DNA of 64,000 nt from positions 1-64,000 of the forward strand of contig NZ_BMSF01000023.1 of assembly GCF_014649015.1 (NCBI RefSeq), written 5' to 3'. The notes beneath the pieces are model-generated. The model was not told where the DNA came from. It saw nothing but the letters and a program-made list of their open reading frames with translations, and searched no databases. The position numbers were made by a program, and so were the translations under genes. The stretch comes from Streptomyces narbonensis. GTDB taxonomy: Bacteria > Actinomycetota > Actinomycetes > Streptomycetales > Streptomycetaceae. Below, piece after piece: positions 51,574-60,046 of the stretch. How positions within the stretch are numbered: the stretch's first letter is position 1; every line of letters starts with the position of its first letter.

Positions 51574-52008
51574 TCAGCGCTGGGGGGCCGGCGGGGCCCA
51601 CGGACCGGCCTGGGGGGCCGCGGTCCAGCCCTGCGGACGGACCGGCGGCACCTGCTCGCGCTCCATCACGCCCCGGCGGCGGATCTTGTTGAGGACGTAG
51701 ACGTTGCCGAGGTGCATCACGCCGAGGACCAGCAGGACCACTCCGAGCTTGACCGAGAGGGCCTCGAAGAGCGCGCGGGTGTCGACGACGGCCTCGTCCT
51801 GGCTCAGATAGAGGGCGACGAAGCCGAAGTTGACGAGGTAGAAGCCGACCACGAGGAGGTGGTTGACGGCGTCCGCGAGCTTCTCGTTCCCGTGCAGGAC
51901 GTCGGCGAGGAAGATCTTTCCGTTACGGCTGAGCGTGCGGGCGACCCAGATGGTCAGGGCCACGCTGATCAGCAGGTAGGCGACATACGCGACGACAGTG
52001 AGGTCCAT
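51574..52008 (-). CDS. Hypothetical integral membrane protein
   Basis: A 144-residue protein with four membrane helices (VVAYVAYLLISVALTIWVAR; AVNHLLVVGFYLVNFGFVAL; LSVKLGVVLLVLGVMHLGNV; one weaker) and a Pro/Ala/Trp tail. It starts MDLTVVAYVAYLL at ATG 52008 behind AAGGGAGCG. First gene of the unit with DCC and TetR; the operators lie just upstream. Members of such units respond to lipid-like inducers in some actinomycetes; here that is only inference. Confidence 0.82.
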   Translation of the reverse strand: MDLTVVAYVAYLLISVALTIWVARTLSRNGKIFLADVLHGNEKLADAVNHLLVVGFYLVNFGFVALYLSQDEAVVDTRALFEALSVKLGVVLLVLGVMHLGNVYVLNKIRRRGVMEREQVPPVRPQGWTAAPQAGPWAPPAPQR

Positions 52009-52021
52009 GCCCCACGCTCCC

Positions 52022-52079
52022 TTGAACGCGTTCAAAAGCTGACGGGCATGACTGTAGACCTCTCTTTGAACGTGTTCAA
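52022..52079 (-). promoter_or_regulatory. Promoter with two TTGAAC palindromic operators (TetR-type)
   Basis: TTGAACGCGTTCAA (52022-52035, perfect palindrome) and TTGAACGTGTTCAA (52066-52079) lie 44 bp apart. On the minus strand the upstream palindrome supplies a -35 box TTGAAC (52074-52079), followed by a 17-bp spacer and the -10 box TACAGT (52051-52056). The second palindrome is downstream of the start point. This is a textbook repressor layout and fits the TetR gene in the same operon. Confidence 0.85.
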
Positions 52080-52135
52080 GCTGCTGTCGGGAAACGTGGT
52101 GGACCCCACCCGTGCCACCCCCTAGGGTCTGGCGG

Positions 52136-52906
52136 GTGACGCTCTCTCATGACCTGGCCGGTAATGGCCCCTCGACCGTCGTCCTGCTGCACTCCGGGGT
52201 CTGTGACCGCCGAATGTGGGACGTGCAGTTCTCCGCGCTCGCCGAGGCGGGCCACCGTGTCGTCCGCTGCGACCTCCGCGGCTTCGGCGAGACCCCCGTC
52301 GACGCCGCGCACACCCACGCCGACGACGTCAGGGACCTTCTCGACCACCTCGGCGTGGACGCCGCCGCCGTCGTCGGCTCCTCCTTCGGCGGCCAGGTCG
52401 CCCTCGAACTCGCCGTCCGCCACCCCGGACGCGTCTCCGCCCTCGCCCTGCTCTGTTCCGGCATGCCCGGCTTCGCGCCCAGCGACGAGCTGCGGGCCTG
52501 GGGCGGCCGCGAGGACGAGCTGCTGGAGGCGGGGGACCTCGACGGCGCCGTCGAGCTCAACGTCGACACCTGGCTCGGCCCCGAGGCCGACGAGGCCGCC
52601 CGCGCGCTCGTACGGGAGATGCAGCGGCGCGCCTTCGAGGTCCAGCTGGCTGTCCCCGACGAGTTCTCGCCGGTCCGGACCGGGATCACCGCGGACGACC
52701 TCGCCGGGATCAAGGCCCCCGCGCTCGTCGTCGCCGGCGGCCACGACGTGCCCGACTTCCGGGCGGTCGCCGACGAGCTGACCCGGATCCTGCCCGACGC
52801 TCGCCGCGTCGACCTGGACTGGGCGGGCCACCTCCCCGCCCTGGAGCGCCCGGACGAGACCGCGCGCCTCCTCACCGACTTCCTCGCCCGGACCACGGCT
52901 TCGTAG
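52136..52906 (+). CDS. Alpha/beta-fold hydrolase
   Basis: A 256-residue hydrolase. Oxyanion region LLHSGVCDRRMW, nucleophile elbow VGSSFGGQ, catalytic Asp in VAGGHDVPD, and His in AGHLPALE. TAGGGT at 52123-52128 would place transcription start at GTG 52136, so the message is probably leaderless. The substrate is unknown. Divergent from the TetR-type operon; the upstream TTGAAC operator is about 60 bp away and could affect both. Confidence 0.92.
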   Translation: MTLSHDLAGNGPSTVVLLHSGVCDRRMWDVQFSALAEAGHRVVRCDLRGFGETPVDAAHTHADDVRDLLDHLGVDAAAVVGSSFGGQVALELAVRHPGRVSALALLCSGMPGFAPSDELRAWGGREDELLEAGDLDGAVELNVDTWLGPEADEAARALVREMQRRAFEVQLAVPDEFSPVRTGITADDLAGIKAPALVVAGGHDVPDFRAVADELTRILPDARRVDLDWAGHLPALERPDETARLLTDFLARTTAS

Positions 52907-52924
52907 AACGTCACACCCGACGGA

Positions 52925-52952
52925 CGGGCCCGCGCCCCACGGTGCGGGCCCG
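52925..52952. terminator. Terminator after hydrolase gene
   Basis: CGGGCCCGC (52925-52933) pairs perfectly with GCGGGCCCG (52944-52952) around a 10-nt loop, 18 bp after the hydrolase stop and before the convergent MFS gene. Confidence 0.75.
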
Positions 52953-53052
52953 CACCCGTGTCAGCCCCCTGAGCGGTCGGCCGGTCCCTCGCGGGCCCTC
53001 TCGGCCCCTTGAGCGCCGTGCGGTTGCGGACGCACCGACGAGGCGCCCGGTC

Positions 53053-54285
53053 TCAGTCCTCCGCCCGGAACCCTCGTACCCCGGGCACGAGCGCCGTGCC
53101 GAGGCAGCAGCCCCCGACGATCACCGCGGCGGCGAGCAGCGGTACCTCGGGGCCCCAGGCCGAGGCGGCGAGCGGGGCCAGGGCGTAGCCCAGCGGCATC
53201 GCCGCGAGCGAGACCAGCCAGTCGTACGAGGTGACCCGGGCGAGCGCGTGCTCGGGTATCGCCCGCTGGACGGCGGTGTCCCACACGGGCGAGAGGAAGC
53301 CGAGTCCCGCCTGCGCGAGCCCGTAGGCCGCGATCGTCAGCGGCGCGGGCGCGGCCACGGCGAGCAGGACCAGCGGGAGCGCGTACGTGGCGAGCCCGAG
53401 GTTCGCCGTCAGGACCGGGCGCCGGGGGCGGGCCCGGCCGGCCAGCAGCGCCCCGAGGAGGAAGCCGACGGCGCCGACCTGGAGCAGGACGACCCAGGTG
53501 GTGCCGCCGCCGAGGTGCTGCACGGCGACGGCGGGCCCGAGGGTCATCAGGACGGCGGCGGCGCCGTTCCAGGCGCTGTGGCCGATGAGGCTGGCCCAGT
53601 ACCAGTCCCGGGAGCGGACCTCTTGCCAGCCCTCCGCGAGGTCGGCGCGGAGCGAGCGGCGCGGGATCGGCACCCGCTTCACCCGAACGGCCGTCAGGAG
53701 CAGTGCGCTGAGGGCGAAGGTGGCGGCGTCCAGGACGAAGGCCCAGCCCGGCCCGACGGTCAGGACGAGGGTGCCGGCGAGCGCGGGTCCGCCGAGCCGG
53801 CTGGCGCTGCGGGCGATCCCCATCGCGGCGTTGGCGCGGTGCAGCGCCTCGGGCGCGACGGTCCCCTTCACCAGCGGCGAGCCGGTCGGCATCGCGAAGG
53901 CCCCGGCCGCACCGCCGAGCGCCTCGGCGACCGCGAGGACGGCGAGGCTCGGGGCGCCGCCGAGCAGCTGGATGCCGACCAGGAGCTGTGTGGCGCAGCG
54001 TACGAGGTCGGTGACGAGCGCGACCGTACGGGCGTCGAAGCGGTCGCCGACGACGCCTCCCAGGGGCAGCAGGAGCAGCCGGGGGACCATGGCGCAGCCG
54101 AGGACGAGGGCGAGCGCCGAGGTGGATCCGGTGGCCTCCAGGACGGCGAGGGCGAGGGCGGCCGGGATCGCCGCGTCGCCGAGGAGGGAGAGGGCGCGGC
54201 CGGTGAAGAGGAGGCGGAAGGAGCGGGTGCGCAGGGGGTGGGGGACGGTCGCGGGCGCGGCGGCGCGCGGGGGAGCGGCAGGCAT
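53053..54285 (-). CDS. MFS transporter
   Basis: A 410-residue transporter with about 12 hydrophobic helices, of the ENT/MacE-like exporter type. Typical parts: RSFRLLFTGRALSLLGDAAI at the start, LPLGGVVGDRFDARTV after helix 2-3, and a central cytoplasmic loop. Start ATG 54285. It is divergent from a MarR-type regulator; its promoter (TTGACG, 18-bp spacer, TACTCT) lies within the dyad at 54295-54331, so repression by the MarR protein is likely. The drug or substrate is unknown. Confidence 0.92.
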   Translation of the reverse strand: MPAAPPRAAAPATVPHPLRTRSFRLLFTGRALSLLGDAAIPAALALAVLEATGSTSALALVLGCAMVPRLLLLPLGGVVGDRFDARTVALVTDLVRCATQLLVGIQLLGGAPSLAVLAVAEALGGAAGAFAMPTGSPLVKGTVAPEALHRANAAMGIARSASRLGGPALAGTLVLTVGPGWAFVLDAATFALSALLLTAVRVKRVPIPRRSLRADLAEGWQEVRSRDWYWASLIGHSAWNGAAAVLMTLGPAVAVQHLGGGTTWVVLLQVGAVGFLLGALLAGRARPRRPVLTANLGLATYALPLVLLAVAAPAPLTIAAYGLAQAGLGFLSPVWDTAVQRAIPEHALARVTSYDWLVSLAAMPLGYALAPLAASAWGPEVPLLAAAVIVGGCCLGTALVPGVRGFRAED

Positions 54286-54292
54286 GGATCGC

Positions 54293-54331
54293 AGAGTATT
54301 TCGGTTCCGAATAATTCGTCAACGAAATACT
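54293..54331 (-). promoter_or_regulatory. MFS promoter overlapping a MarR-type operator
   Basis: On minus, -35 TTGACG (54317-54322) and -10 TACTCT (54293-54298) are 18 bp apart. The region contains a 9-bp inverted repeat AGTATTTCG (54295-54303) / CGAAATACT (54323-54331) and two inner palindromes TTCGG-TT-CCGAA (54300-54311) and TTCGT-CA-ACGAA (54315-54326), centred 15 bp apart. Such AT-richer dyads are typical MarR sites. Confidence 0.75.
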
Positions 54332-54371
54332 TTCTCGGGGGTGCGGCCGGCTCTCGACGTACGATCAGCTC

Positions 54372-54968
54372 ATGGCGCTCCCCCACGAACCGCGTGCCCC
54401 GGGCGAACCAGGCGAACCTGGTGAATCCGGCGGGCCGGGCGAACCCCGCGAACCCCGGCGGCCCAGTGACTGGACCGACGGGCACGTCGCCCGCTGGCAG
54501 CCCGTCCTGCCGGGCCTCGACCCCGTCGTCGAGGGCGCCGTCACCCGCATGAAGAAGCTCTCCGTCCACCTCCGCCGGGTCAGGGAGCAGTCACTCGTCG
54601 ACTTCGACCTGGAACGCCACGAGTTCGACACCCTCCACAAGCTCGCCGGCCGCGGCGGCAGCGCCGCGCCCTCCGAGCTCGCCCAGGACCTCGACCTCGC
54701 CCCCGCCTCCGTCTCCGGCCGCCTCGACGCCCTGGAGAAGCGCGGATTCGTCCGCCGCACCCAGTCCACGACCGACCGGCGCCGGGTCGTCGTCGAGCTC
54801 ACCGGCACCGGCCGTCAGACCTGGCTCGGCGCGATGGACGTCCTCGGCCACGAGGAGTACCGGATCCTCGGCGTCCTCTCGCCCGAGGAGCGGAACCTGC
54901 TCAACGACCTGCTGCGCCGGATCATGGTCGAGGCCGAGAGCGTGGAGAACGCCCGCCACTGGGACTGA
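54372..54968 (+). CDS. MarR-family transcriptional regulator
   Basis: A 198-residue protein. After a Gly/Pro/Glu-rich lead (residues 1-35; PGEPGEPGESGGPGEP) comes a MarR winged helix: LERHEFDTLHKLAGRGG, SELAQDLDLAPASVSGRLDALEKRGFV, and the wing TDRRRVVVELT. Start ATG 54372 directly follows a possible -10 TACGAT, suggesting a leaderless mRNA. It is divergent from the MFS exporter gene that it probably represses. Confidence 0.92.
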   Translation: MALPHEPRAPGEPGEPGESGGPGEPREPRRPSDWTDGHVARWQPVLPGLDPVVEGAVTRMKKLSVHLRRVREQSLVDFDLERHEFDTLHKLAGRGGSAAPSELAQDLDLAPASVSGRLDALEKRGFVRRTQSTTDRRRVVVELTGTGRQTWLGAMDVLGHEEYRILGVLSPEERNLLNDLLRRIMVEAESVENARHWD

Positions 54969-55003
54969 GCGGCCCCGCTCCCGGCGCTGTCTCCGGCGCG
55001 GTG

Positions 55004-55558
55004 TCAGATGCTCAGCGAGCGCGCGTAGTTGACCTGGGCCATCGCCCAGTGGATGGTGTCGGGCCGCACCGCCGGAATCATCGTCGAGTGGTGCTTGCCG
55101 CCGCTGTTCACCGTGATCTGCACGAAGCCCGTCGTCTGCTGCTCCTTCATCAGCAGGAACAGCAGCCCGAGGCCGCAGGCCGCGACGAAGAGACAGGCCA
55201 GCACGATGCCGACCGTCGAGATCTTCTCCTCGGTGCGCGACAGGTCCATCGCGTTCCACACCGCGCCCCGCAGCGGCATCGGCCCGGCCGGGGTGAGGAT
55301 CTGGTCACCGACCACGCTGATGTCCCCGATGGCGAACGACGGCGCCCCGCCCGTCGGGTACTGCGGCGGCACGGCCACCCCGCCCGGCAGGGTCGGCTGG
55401 TAGACCGGCGCCTGGTACGCCCCCGGCCCCGGCGTCGCGTCCTTCGGGTACCCGTACCCCGGCGTGGCGTCCTGCGGATACCCGTACGCCGGCGTCCCGG
55501 GCCCCTGGCCAGGCCCCCACTGGTACTCCCCGTCCGCGTAAGGATTCGGCTCGCTCAT
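55004..55558 (-). CDS. Hypothetical single-pass membrane protein
   Basis: A 184-residue protein. Residues 1-70 are Tyr/Pro/Gly-rich with repeated YGYPQDATPG/YGYPKDATPG units. A small domain follows (FAIGDISVVGDQILTPAG), then a membrane helix near 128-150 (VGIVLACLFVAACGLGLLFL) and a short external domain (FVQITVNSGGKHHSTMIP). Start ATG 55558 follows GCGGGGAC. No recognised function. It lies downstream of sdhB on the same strand but beyond the sdh terminator. Confidence 0.8.
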   Translation of the reverse strand: MSEPNPYADGEYQWGPGQGPGTPAYGYPQDATPGYGYPKDATPGPGAYQAPVYQPTLPGGVAVPPQYPTGGAPSFAIGDISVVGDQILTPAGPMPLRGAVWNAMDLSRTEEKISTVGIVLACLFVAACGLGLLFLLMKEQQTTGFVQITVNSGGKHHSTMIPAVRPDTIHWAMAQVNYARSLSI

Positions 55559-55591
55559 CAGTCCCCGCTCTCCACACAGCTCCGCAACGGA

Positions 55592-55634
55592 AAAAGCCCG
55601 CTCCTGCACGCGCAGCGTACAGAAGCGGGCTTTT
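55592..55634 (-). terminator. Intrinsic terminator of the sdh operon
   Basis: AAAAGCCCGCT (55592-55602) pairs with AGCGGGCTTTT (55624-55634). Read on minus it is a stem ending in a T-run, 17 bp after the sdhB stop, a classical rho-independent terminator. Confidence 0.9.
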
Positions 55635-55650
55635 CCAGCCGAACGAGATG

Positions 55651-56409
55651 TCAGAAGCGACGCGTGATCAGCGCGCGCTTGACTTCCTGGATGGCCTTGG
55701 TGACCTCGATGCCACGGGGGCACGCGTCGGTGCAGTTGAACGTCGTGCGGCAACGCCACACGCCGTCCTTGTCGTTCAGGATCTCCAGGCGCTGCTCGCC
55801 GGCCTCGTCGCGCGAGTCGAAGATGAAGCGGTGCGCGTTGACGATCGCGGCCGGACCGAAGTACTGACCGTCGTTCCAGAAGACCGGGCAGGACGACGTG
55901 CACGCGGCGCACAGGATGCACTTGGTCGTGTCGTCGAAGCGCTCACGGTCCTCGGCGGTCTGCAGGCGCTCGCGCGTCGGCTCGTTGCCCTTGGTGACCA
56001 GGAACGGCATGACGTCCCGGTACGCCTGGAAGAAGGGCTCCATGTCGACGACAAGGTCCTTCAGCACCGTCAGGCCCTTGATGGCCTCGACCGTGATCGG
56101 CTTCTCGGGGTTGATGTCCTTGATCAGCGTCTTGCAGGCGAGCCTGTTCTTGCCGTTGATCCGCATCGCGTCCGAGCCGCAGATGCCGTGCGCGCACGAG
56201 CGACGGAAGGTCAGCGTCCCGTCGACGTCCCACTTGATCTTGTGGAGGGCGTCGAGGACGCGCTCCTTCGGGTCGATCTCGATCTGGAAGTCTTCCCAGA
56301 CCGAGGCGTCCGAGATCTCCGGGTTGAAGCGGCGGATCCGCATCGTGACCGTGATGTACGGGGAGGCGGCGGACTCGGCCTCGACCTTGTCCAGTACGGG
56401 GGTAGCCAT
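55651..56409 (-). CDS. sdhB: Succinate dehydrogenase iron-sulfur subunit
   Basis: A 252-residue protein carrying three Fe-S clusters. The [2Fe-2S] cysteines lie in CAHGICGSDAMRINGK and the following NRLAC. The [4Fe-4S] and [3Fe-4S] sites are in CILCAACTSSCPVFW and FNCTDACPRGIEVTK. It passes electrons from SdhA to the membrane quinone site. ATG 56409 overlaps the sdhA stop by one base (TGATG). Last gene of sdhCDAB, before a clear terminator. Confidence 0.98.
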   Translation of the reverse strand: MATPVLDKVEAESAASPYITVTMRIRRFNPEISDASVWEDFQIEIDPKERVLDALHKIKWDVDGTLTFRRSCAHGICGSDAMRINGKNRLACKTLIKDINPEKPITVEAIKGLTVLKDLVVDMEPFFQAYRDVMPFLVTKGNEPTRERLQTAEDRERFDDTTKCILCAACTSSCPVFWNDGQYFGPAAIVNAHRFIFDSRDEAGEQRLEILNDKDGVWRCRTTFNCTDACPRGIEVTKAIQEVKRALITRRF

Positions 56410-58163
56410 CAGTACTTACGCTCCATCGGCTGGTAGCGGGTCTGGACGACCGGCTTGTAGTCGAGACGGACGGTCTCGGAGCCGTCCTCGCCGACCTCGC
56501 GGTACGCCATGGTGTGGCGCATGAAGTTGACGTCGTCGCGGTTCGGGTAGTCCTCGCGGTAGTGACCGCCGCGGGACTCCTTGCGCGCGAGGGCCGAGAC
56601 GGCCATGACCTCGGCCAGTTCGAGCAGGTTGCCCAGCTCGATGGCCTCCAGCAGGTCCGTGTTGAAGCGCTTGCCCTTGTCCTGGATGGACACGTTCTCG
56701 TAGCGCTCGCGCAGCTCGGCGATCTTCTCGACGGCCGTCTTGATGGTCTGCTCCGTGCGGAACACCATCACGTTGGCGTCCATCGTCTCCTGGAGCTCGC
56801 GGCGCAGGTCGGCGACCCGCTCGCTGCCCGTGGAGTTGCGCAGCTTCTCGATCTGCGCGATGACGAGGGACTCCGGGGCCTCCGGCAGCTCGACGAAGTC
56901 GGCCTTGGCGGAGTACTCGGCCGCGGCGATGCCCGAACGCTTGCCGAAGACGTTGATGTCGAGCAGCGAGTTGGTGCCGAGGCGGTTGGCGCCGTGCACC
57001 GACACGCAGGCGACCTCGCCGGCGGCGTACAGCCCGGGGACGACCGTCGTGTTGTCGCTCAGGACCTCACCCTCGACGTTCGTCGGGATGCCGCCCATGG
57101 CGTAGTGCGCGGTGGGCTGGATCGGGATCGGGTCCGTGTACGGCTCGATGCCGAGGTACGTACGGGCGAACTCGGTGATGTCCGGGAGCTTGGCGTCGAG
57201 CTGCTCCGGCGGGAGGTGCGTCAGGTCCAGGTAGACGTGGTCGCCCTCGGGACCGCAGCCACGGCCCTCGCGGATCTCCGTGTAGATGGAGCGGGAGACG
57301 ACGTCACGGGACGCGAGGTCCTTCATGACCGGCGCGTACTTCTCCATGAAGCGCTCGCCGTCCTTGTTGCGGAGGATGCCGCCCTCACCACGGGCGCCCT
57401 CCGTCAGCAGGATGCCCATGCGCCAGATGCCCGTCGGGTGGAACTGGAAGAACTCCATGTCCTCCAGGGGCAGGCCGCGGCGGTAGCACGCGGCCTGGCC
57501 GTCACCGGTCAGGGTGTGGGCGTTGGAGGTCACCTTGAAGAACTTGCCGGTGCCGCCGGACGCGTAGATGACGGCCTTGGCCTGGAAGATGTGGATCTCG
57601 CCGGTGGCCAGCTCGTAGGCGACGACGCCCGCGGAGTGCTTCACACCGTCGACCTCGACGATGAGCTGGTCCAGGACGTAGAACTCGTTGAAGAACTCCA
57701 CGCCCTCCTTGACGCAGTTCTGGTACAGCGTCTGGAGGATCATGTGGCCGGTGCGGTCCGCGGCGTAGCAGGACCGGCGGACCGGGGCCTCGCCGTGGTT
57801 GCGGGAGTGGCCGCCGAAGCGGCGCTGGTCGATGGTGCCGTTCGGGGTGCGGTTGAACGGCAGGCCCATCTTCTCCAGGTCGAGGACGGCGTCGATGGCC
57901 TCCTTCGCCAGGATCTCGGCGGCGTCCTGGTCGACCAGGTAGTCACCGCCCTTGACCGTGTCGAAGGTGTGCCACTCCCAGTTGTCCTCCTCCACGTTCG
58001 CCAGCGCGGCGGCCATGCCGCCCTGCGCGGCGCCCGTGTGGGAGCGGGTGGGGTAGAGCTTCGTCAGCACGGCGGTGCGGCTGCGCTTCGTCGCCTCGAT
58101 GGCGGCGCGCATGCCGGCGCCGCCGGCGCCGACGATGACGGTGTCGTACTTGTGGATCTTCAT
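56409..58163 (-). CDS. sdhA: Succinate dehydrogenase flavoprotein subunit
   Basis: A 584-residue FAD enzyme oxidising succinate to fumarate. The N-terminal Rossmann motif is VIVGAGGAGMRAAIEA. The covalent FAD histidine is in RSHTGAAQGG. Active-site blocks include FQFHPTGI, RGEGGILRN and HYAMGGIPTN. It forms the catalytic core with SdhB and is attached by SdhC and SdhD. The sequence and length are ordinary. Confidence 0.98.
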   Translation of the reverse strand: MKIHKYDTVIVGAGGAGMRAAIEATKRSRTAVLTKLYPTRSHTGAAQGGMAAALANVEEDNWEWHTFDTVKGGDYLVDQDAAEILAKEAIDAVLDLEKMGLPFNRTPNGTIDQRRFGGHSRNHGEAPVRRSCYAADRTGHMILQTLYQNCVKEGVEFFNEFYVLDQLIVEVDGVKHSAGVVAYELATGEIHIFQAKAVIYASGGTGKFFKVTSNAHTLTGDGQAACYRRGLPLEDMEFFQFHPTGIWRMGILLTEGARGEGGILRNKDGERFMEKYAPVMKDLASRDVVSRSIYTEIREGRGCGPEGDHVYLDLTHLPPEQLDAKLPDITEFARTYLGIEPYTDPIPIQPTAHYAMGGIPTNVEGEVLSDNTTVVPGLYAAGEVACVSVHGANRLGTNSLLDINVFGKRSGIAAAEYSAKADFVELPEAPESLVIAQIEKLRNSTGSERVADLRRELQETMDANVMVFRTEQTIKTAVEKIAELRERYENVSIQDKGKRFNTDLLEAIELGNLLELAEVMAVSALARKESRGGHYREDYPNRDDVNFMRHTMAYREVGEDGSETVRLDYKPVVQTRYQPMERKY

Positions 58164-58188
58164 GACGTGGATTACCTCAGCCCCGTGC

Positions 58189-58665
58189 CTAGCGGATGTT
58201 CGGGTCGAAGGTGAAGATCACCAGCGTGCCCAGAAGGATGGTGAACACCGTGGCGGTGTACAGCAGGCCCTTGAGCCACAGGCGCGTGTTGGCCCGCTCC
58301 GCGTAGTCGTTGATGACGGTACGGAGGCCGTTGGCGCCGTGCAGCATGGCGAGCCAGAGCATCAGCAGGTCCCAGACCTGCCAGAACGGGGACGCCCAGC
58401 GGCCGGCCACGAAGGCGAAGCCGATCTTGGAGACGCCGCCGTCCAGGAAGAGCTGGATCAGCAGGTGGCCGAGGACCAGGACGACGAGGACCACGCCGGA
58501 CAGGCGCATGAAGAGCCACGCGGCCATCTCGAAGTTGCCGCGGGTCGCGCGCGGGGTCTTGCCGGTGCGCTTGCGCGGGGCCTCGATGTACGGCGCGGGG
58601 TTGTCCACGTCGTACTGGGCGCCCTCGACGGGGCCGATCGTGGCGGAGGTGGTGTCAGAGGACAT
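58189..58665 (-). CDS. sdhD: Succinate dehydrogenase membrane anchor subunit
   Basis: A 158-residue protein with three membrane helices. The first follows a hydrophilic lead (MSSDTTSATIGPVEG). LHGANGLRTVINDY contains the conserved His/Arg/Asp group that helps bind heme or quinone. It sits between sdhC (8 bp upstream) and sdhA (25 bp downstream) in one operon. Confidence 0.94.
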   Translation of the reverse strand: MSSDTTSATIGPVEGAQYDVDNPAPYIEAPRKRTGKTPRATRGNFEMAAWLFMRLSGVVLVVLVLGHLLIQLFLDGGVSKIGFAFVAGRWASPFWQVWDLLMLWLAMLHGANGLRTVINDYAERANTRLWLKGLLYTATVFTILLGTLVIFTFDPNIR

Positions 58666-58673
58666 ATCTGGCG

Positions 58674-59054
58674 TCAGCTCCCGAACAGTTCACGTGCGGC
58701 GTGGCCGAGGACGGGGTACAGCGAGCCCGCCATCAGCACGACCCAGATGCCCACGACGGTCCAGAGCATCTGCTTCTGGTAGCGCGGGCCCTTGGACCAG
58801 AAGTCCACGGCGATGACCCGCAGGCCGTTCAGCGCGTGGAAGAGGATGGCTGCGACGAGGCCGTACTCCAGAAGAGCGACGATCGGCGTCTTGTAGGTCG
58901 CGACCACCTCGTCGTACGCCTCGGGGGAGACGCGGACGAGAGCGGTGTCCAGCACGTGTACGAACAGGAAGAAGAAGATGAGGACGCCGGTGACTCGATG
59001 AGCCACCCAGCTCCACATTCCTTCCCGGCCGCGGTACAGCGTTCCAGCCGGCAC
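58674..59054 (-). CDS. sdhC: Succinate dehydrogenase cytochrome b subunit
   Basis: A 126-residue protein with three membrane helices. HRVTGVLIFFFLFVHVLDT carries the conserved histidines, and FHALNGLRVIAVDFW is the second conserved block. GTG 59054 is preceded by GGAGGG with 8-bp spacing. First gene of the sdhCDAB operon. A TACGAT hexamer about 90 bp upstream (59141-59146 on minus) is a weak promoter candidate. Confidence 0.94.
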   Translation of the reverse strand: MPAGTLYRGREGMWSWVAHRVTGVLIFFFLFVHVLDTALVRVSPEAYDEVVATYKTPIVALLEYGLVAAILFHALNGLRVIAVDFWSKGPRYQKQMLWTVVGIWVVLMAGSLYPVLGHAARELFGS

Positions 59055-59246
59055 GGAAAAACCCTCCGGGAGCGGGGATCAGGGTCGGCCGGCTTCTCTG
59101 TCGGTCTGACCCGGCCGGGTACGGTCCACCGGCCCCGGTCATCGTAGCGACGACTTGTCGGTTCGCTCGCGCGGGGTCCATCGGTGTGATCAAACAGGCA
59201 CGGACGGGCTATCCCACAAGCCGAAATCGCCCTGTTCCGGTCGGAA

Positions 59247-59969
59247 TCACGCTTCGGAGTGTCGGCGCGTGAGGCCTTCGGAGAGCCGGAAGGCCAGTCG
59301 GACGCGGGTGAGGCGGCGCAGTTCGTCGGCGGCGATCACGCGCTCTTCCTCAGGTTCGTTGCCGAGACGTGACCGGATGCCTGCCAAAACCTGGTCGAGA
59401 CGCTCTCCTGGCCTTACTCCTTCGAGGCTGATCACGAACGCGTGTCCGAAGCTGCTCTCGTACGCGGCGTGGGCGGCCCGCAGCGCGGTCCGCGCCGCCG
59501 GCGGGGCGTCCGGGTGCGGCGGGGCGGAGGACTCGGCGGCCAGTGCCCCGTCGAGATCGGCGCGGGACAGGTCGTAGCCCGCCTCGTCGGCGGCGGCGAG
59601 CAGGGCGTCGACCGTCGGGTACGGGCGGTGTGCGGCCACCCGTTCGGCCCAGCGGGGGCTGTGGCAGCAGGAGAGGAGCAGGGCCTCGGCCTCGGCGGGC
59701 GAGGCGGCGTTGAAGCCCGCGAGCCCGCGGACGGAAGGGCCCCGGTTCTGGGCGGGTATGGCAGGCGTGTCCGTGGAACCCGGTTTCCGGCAGGGGGCGT
59801 GGGTGTCGCTGGTCAGCGTGGGCTCCGGTACTCCGGGACGGGCGGGATGGGCGTGATCGGCGTGACTGAACGTTATCGACGGGACGTGAGAAGTGTCCGA
59901 CGGATGCACGAATTTCACCCGGAAGGGAGAGTTTCGGAACAAGTGATGGACGATCGGCGACCGGTCCAT
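59247..59969 (-). CDS. OHCU decarboxylase (uricolytic pathway)
   Basis: A 240-residue protein whose last 165 residues match 2-oxo-4-hydroxy-4-carboxy-5-ureidoimidazoline decarboxylase, which makes S-allantoin in urate breakdown. Family blocks: LAGFNAASPAEAEALLLSCC, RWAERVAAHRPYP with the catalytic His, and YESSFGHAFVISLEG. The N-terminal 75 residues are not conserved. Start ATG 59969 (GGACGG upstream) is a guess; GTG 59918 and GTG 59909 are in frame and nearer the domain, and no start closer than 59909 exists. No other urate genes are adjacent. Divergent from the GH20 gene. Confidence 0.87.
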   Translation of the reverse strand: MDRSPIVHHLFRNSPFRVKFVHPSDTSHVPSITFSHADHAHPARPGVPEPTLTSDTHAPCRKPGSTDTPAIPAQNRGPSVRGLAGFNAASPAEAEALLLSCCHSPRWAERVAAHRPYPTVDALLAAADEAGYDLSRADLDGALAAESSAPPHPDAPPAARTALRAAHAAYESSFGHAFVISLEGVRPGERLDQVLAGIRSRLGNEPEEERVIAADELRRLTRVRLAFRLSEGLTRRHSEA

Positions 59970-60046
59970 GGTTCCGTCCCCGGTCCCGTCCCCCTTTCGG
60001 CGCGCCCCCGATTGGCCGGACCGTCTTCCGTAGGGAAGGATTCCGA

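Noticed and set aside
52022..52079. LexA-type operator
   Set aside because: The palindromes contain GAAC/GTTC as in actinobacterial LexA boxes, but the centre spacing (GAACGCGTTC, two bases) is shorter than the GAAC-N4-GTTC of LexA; TetR control fits the context better.
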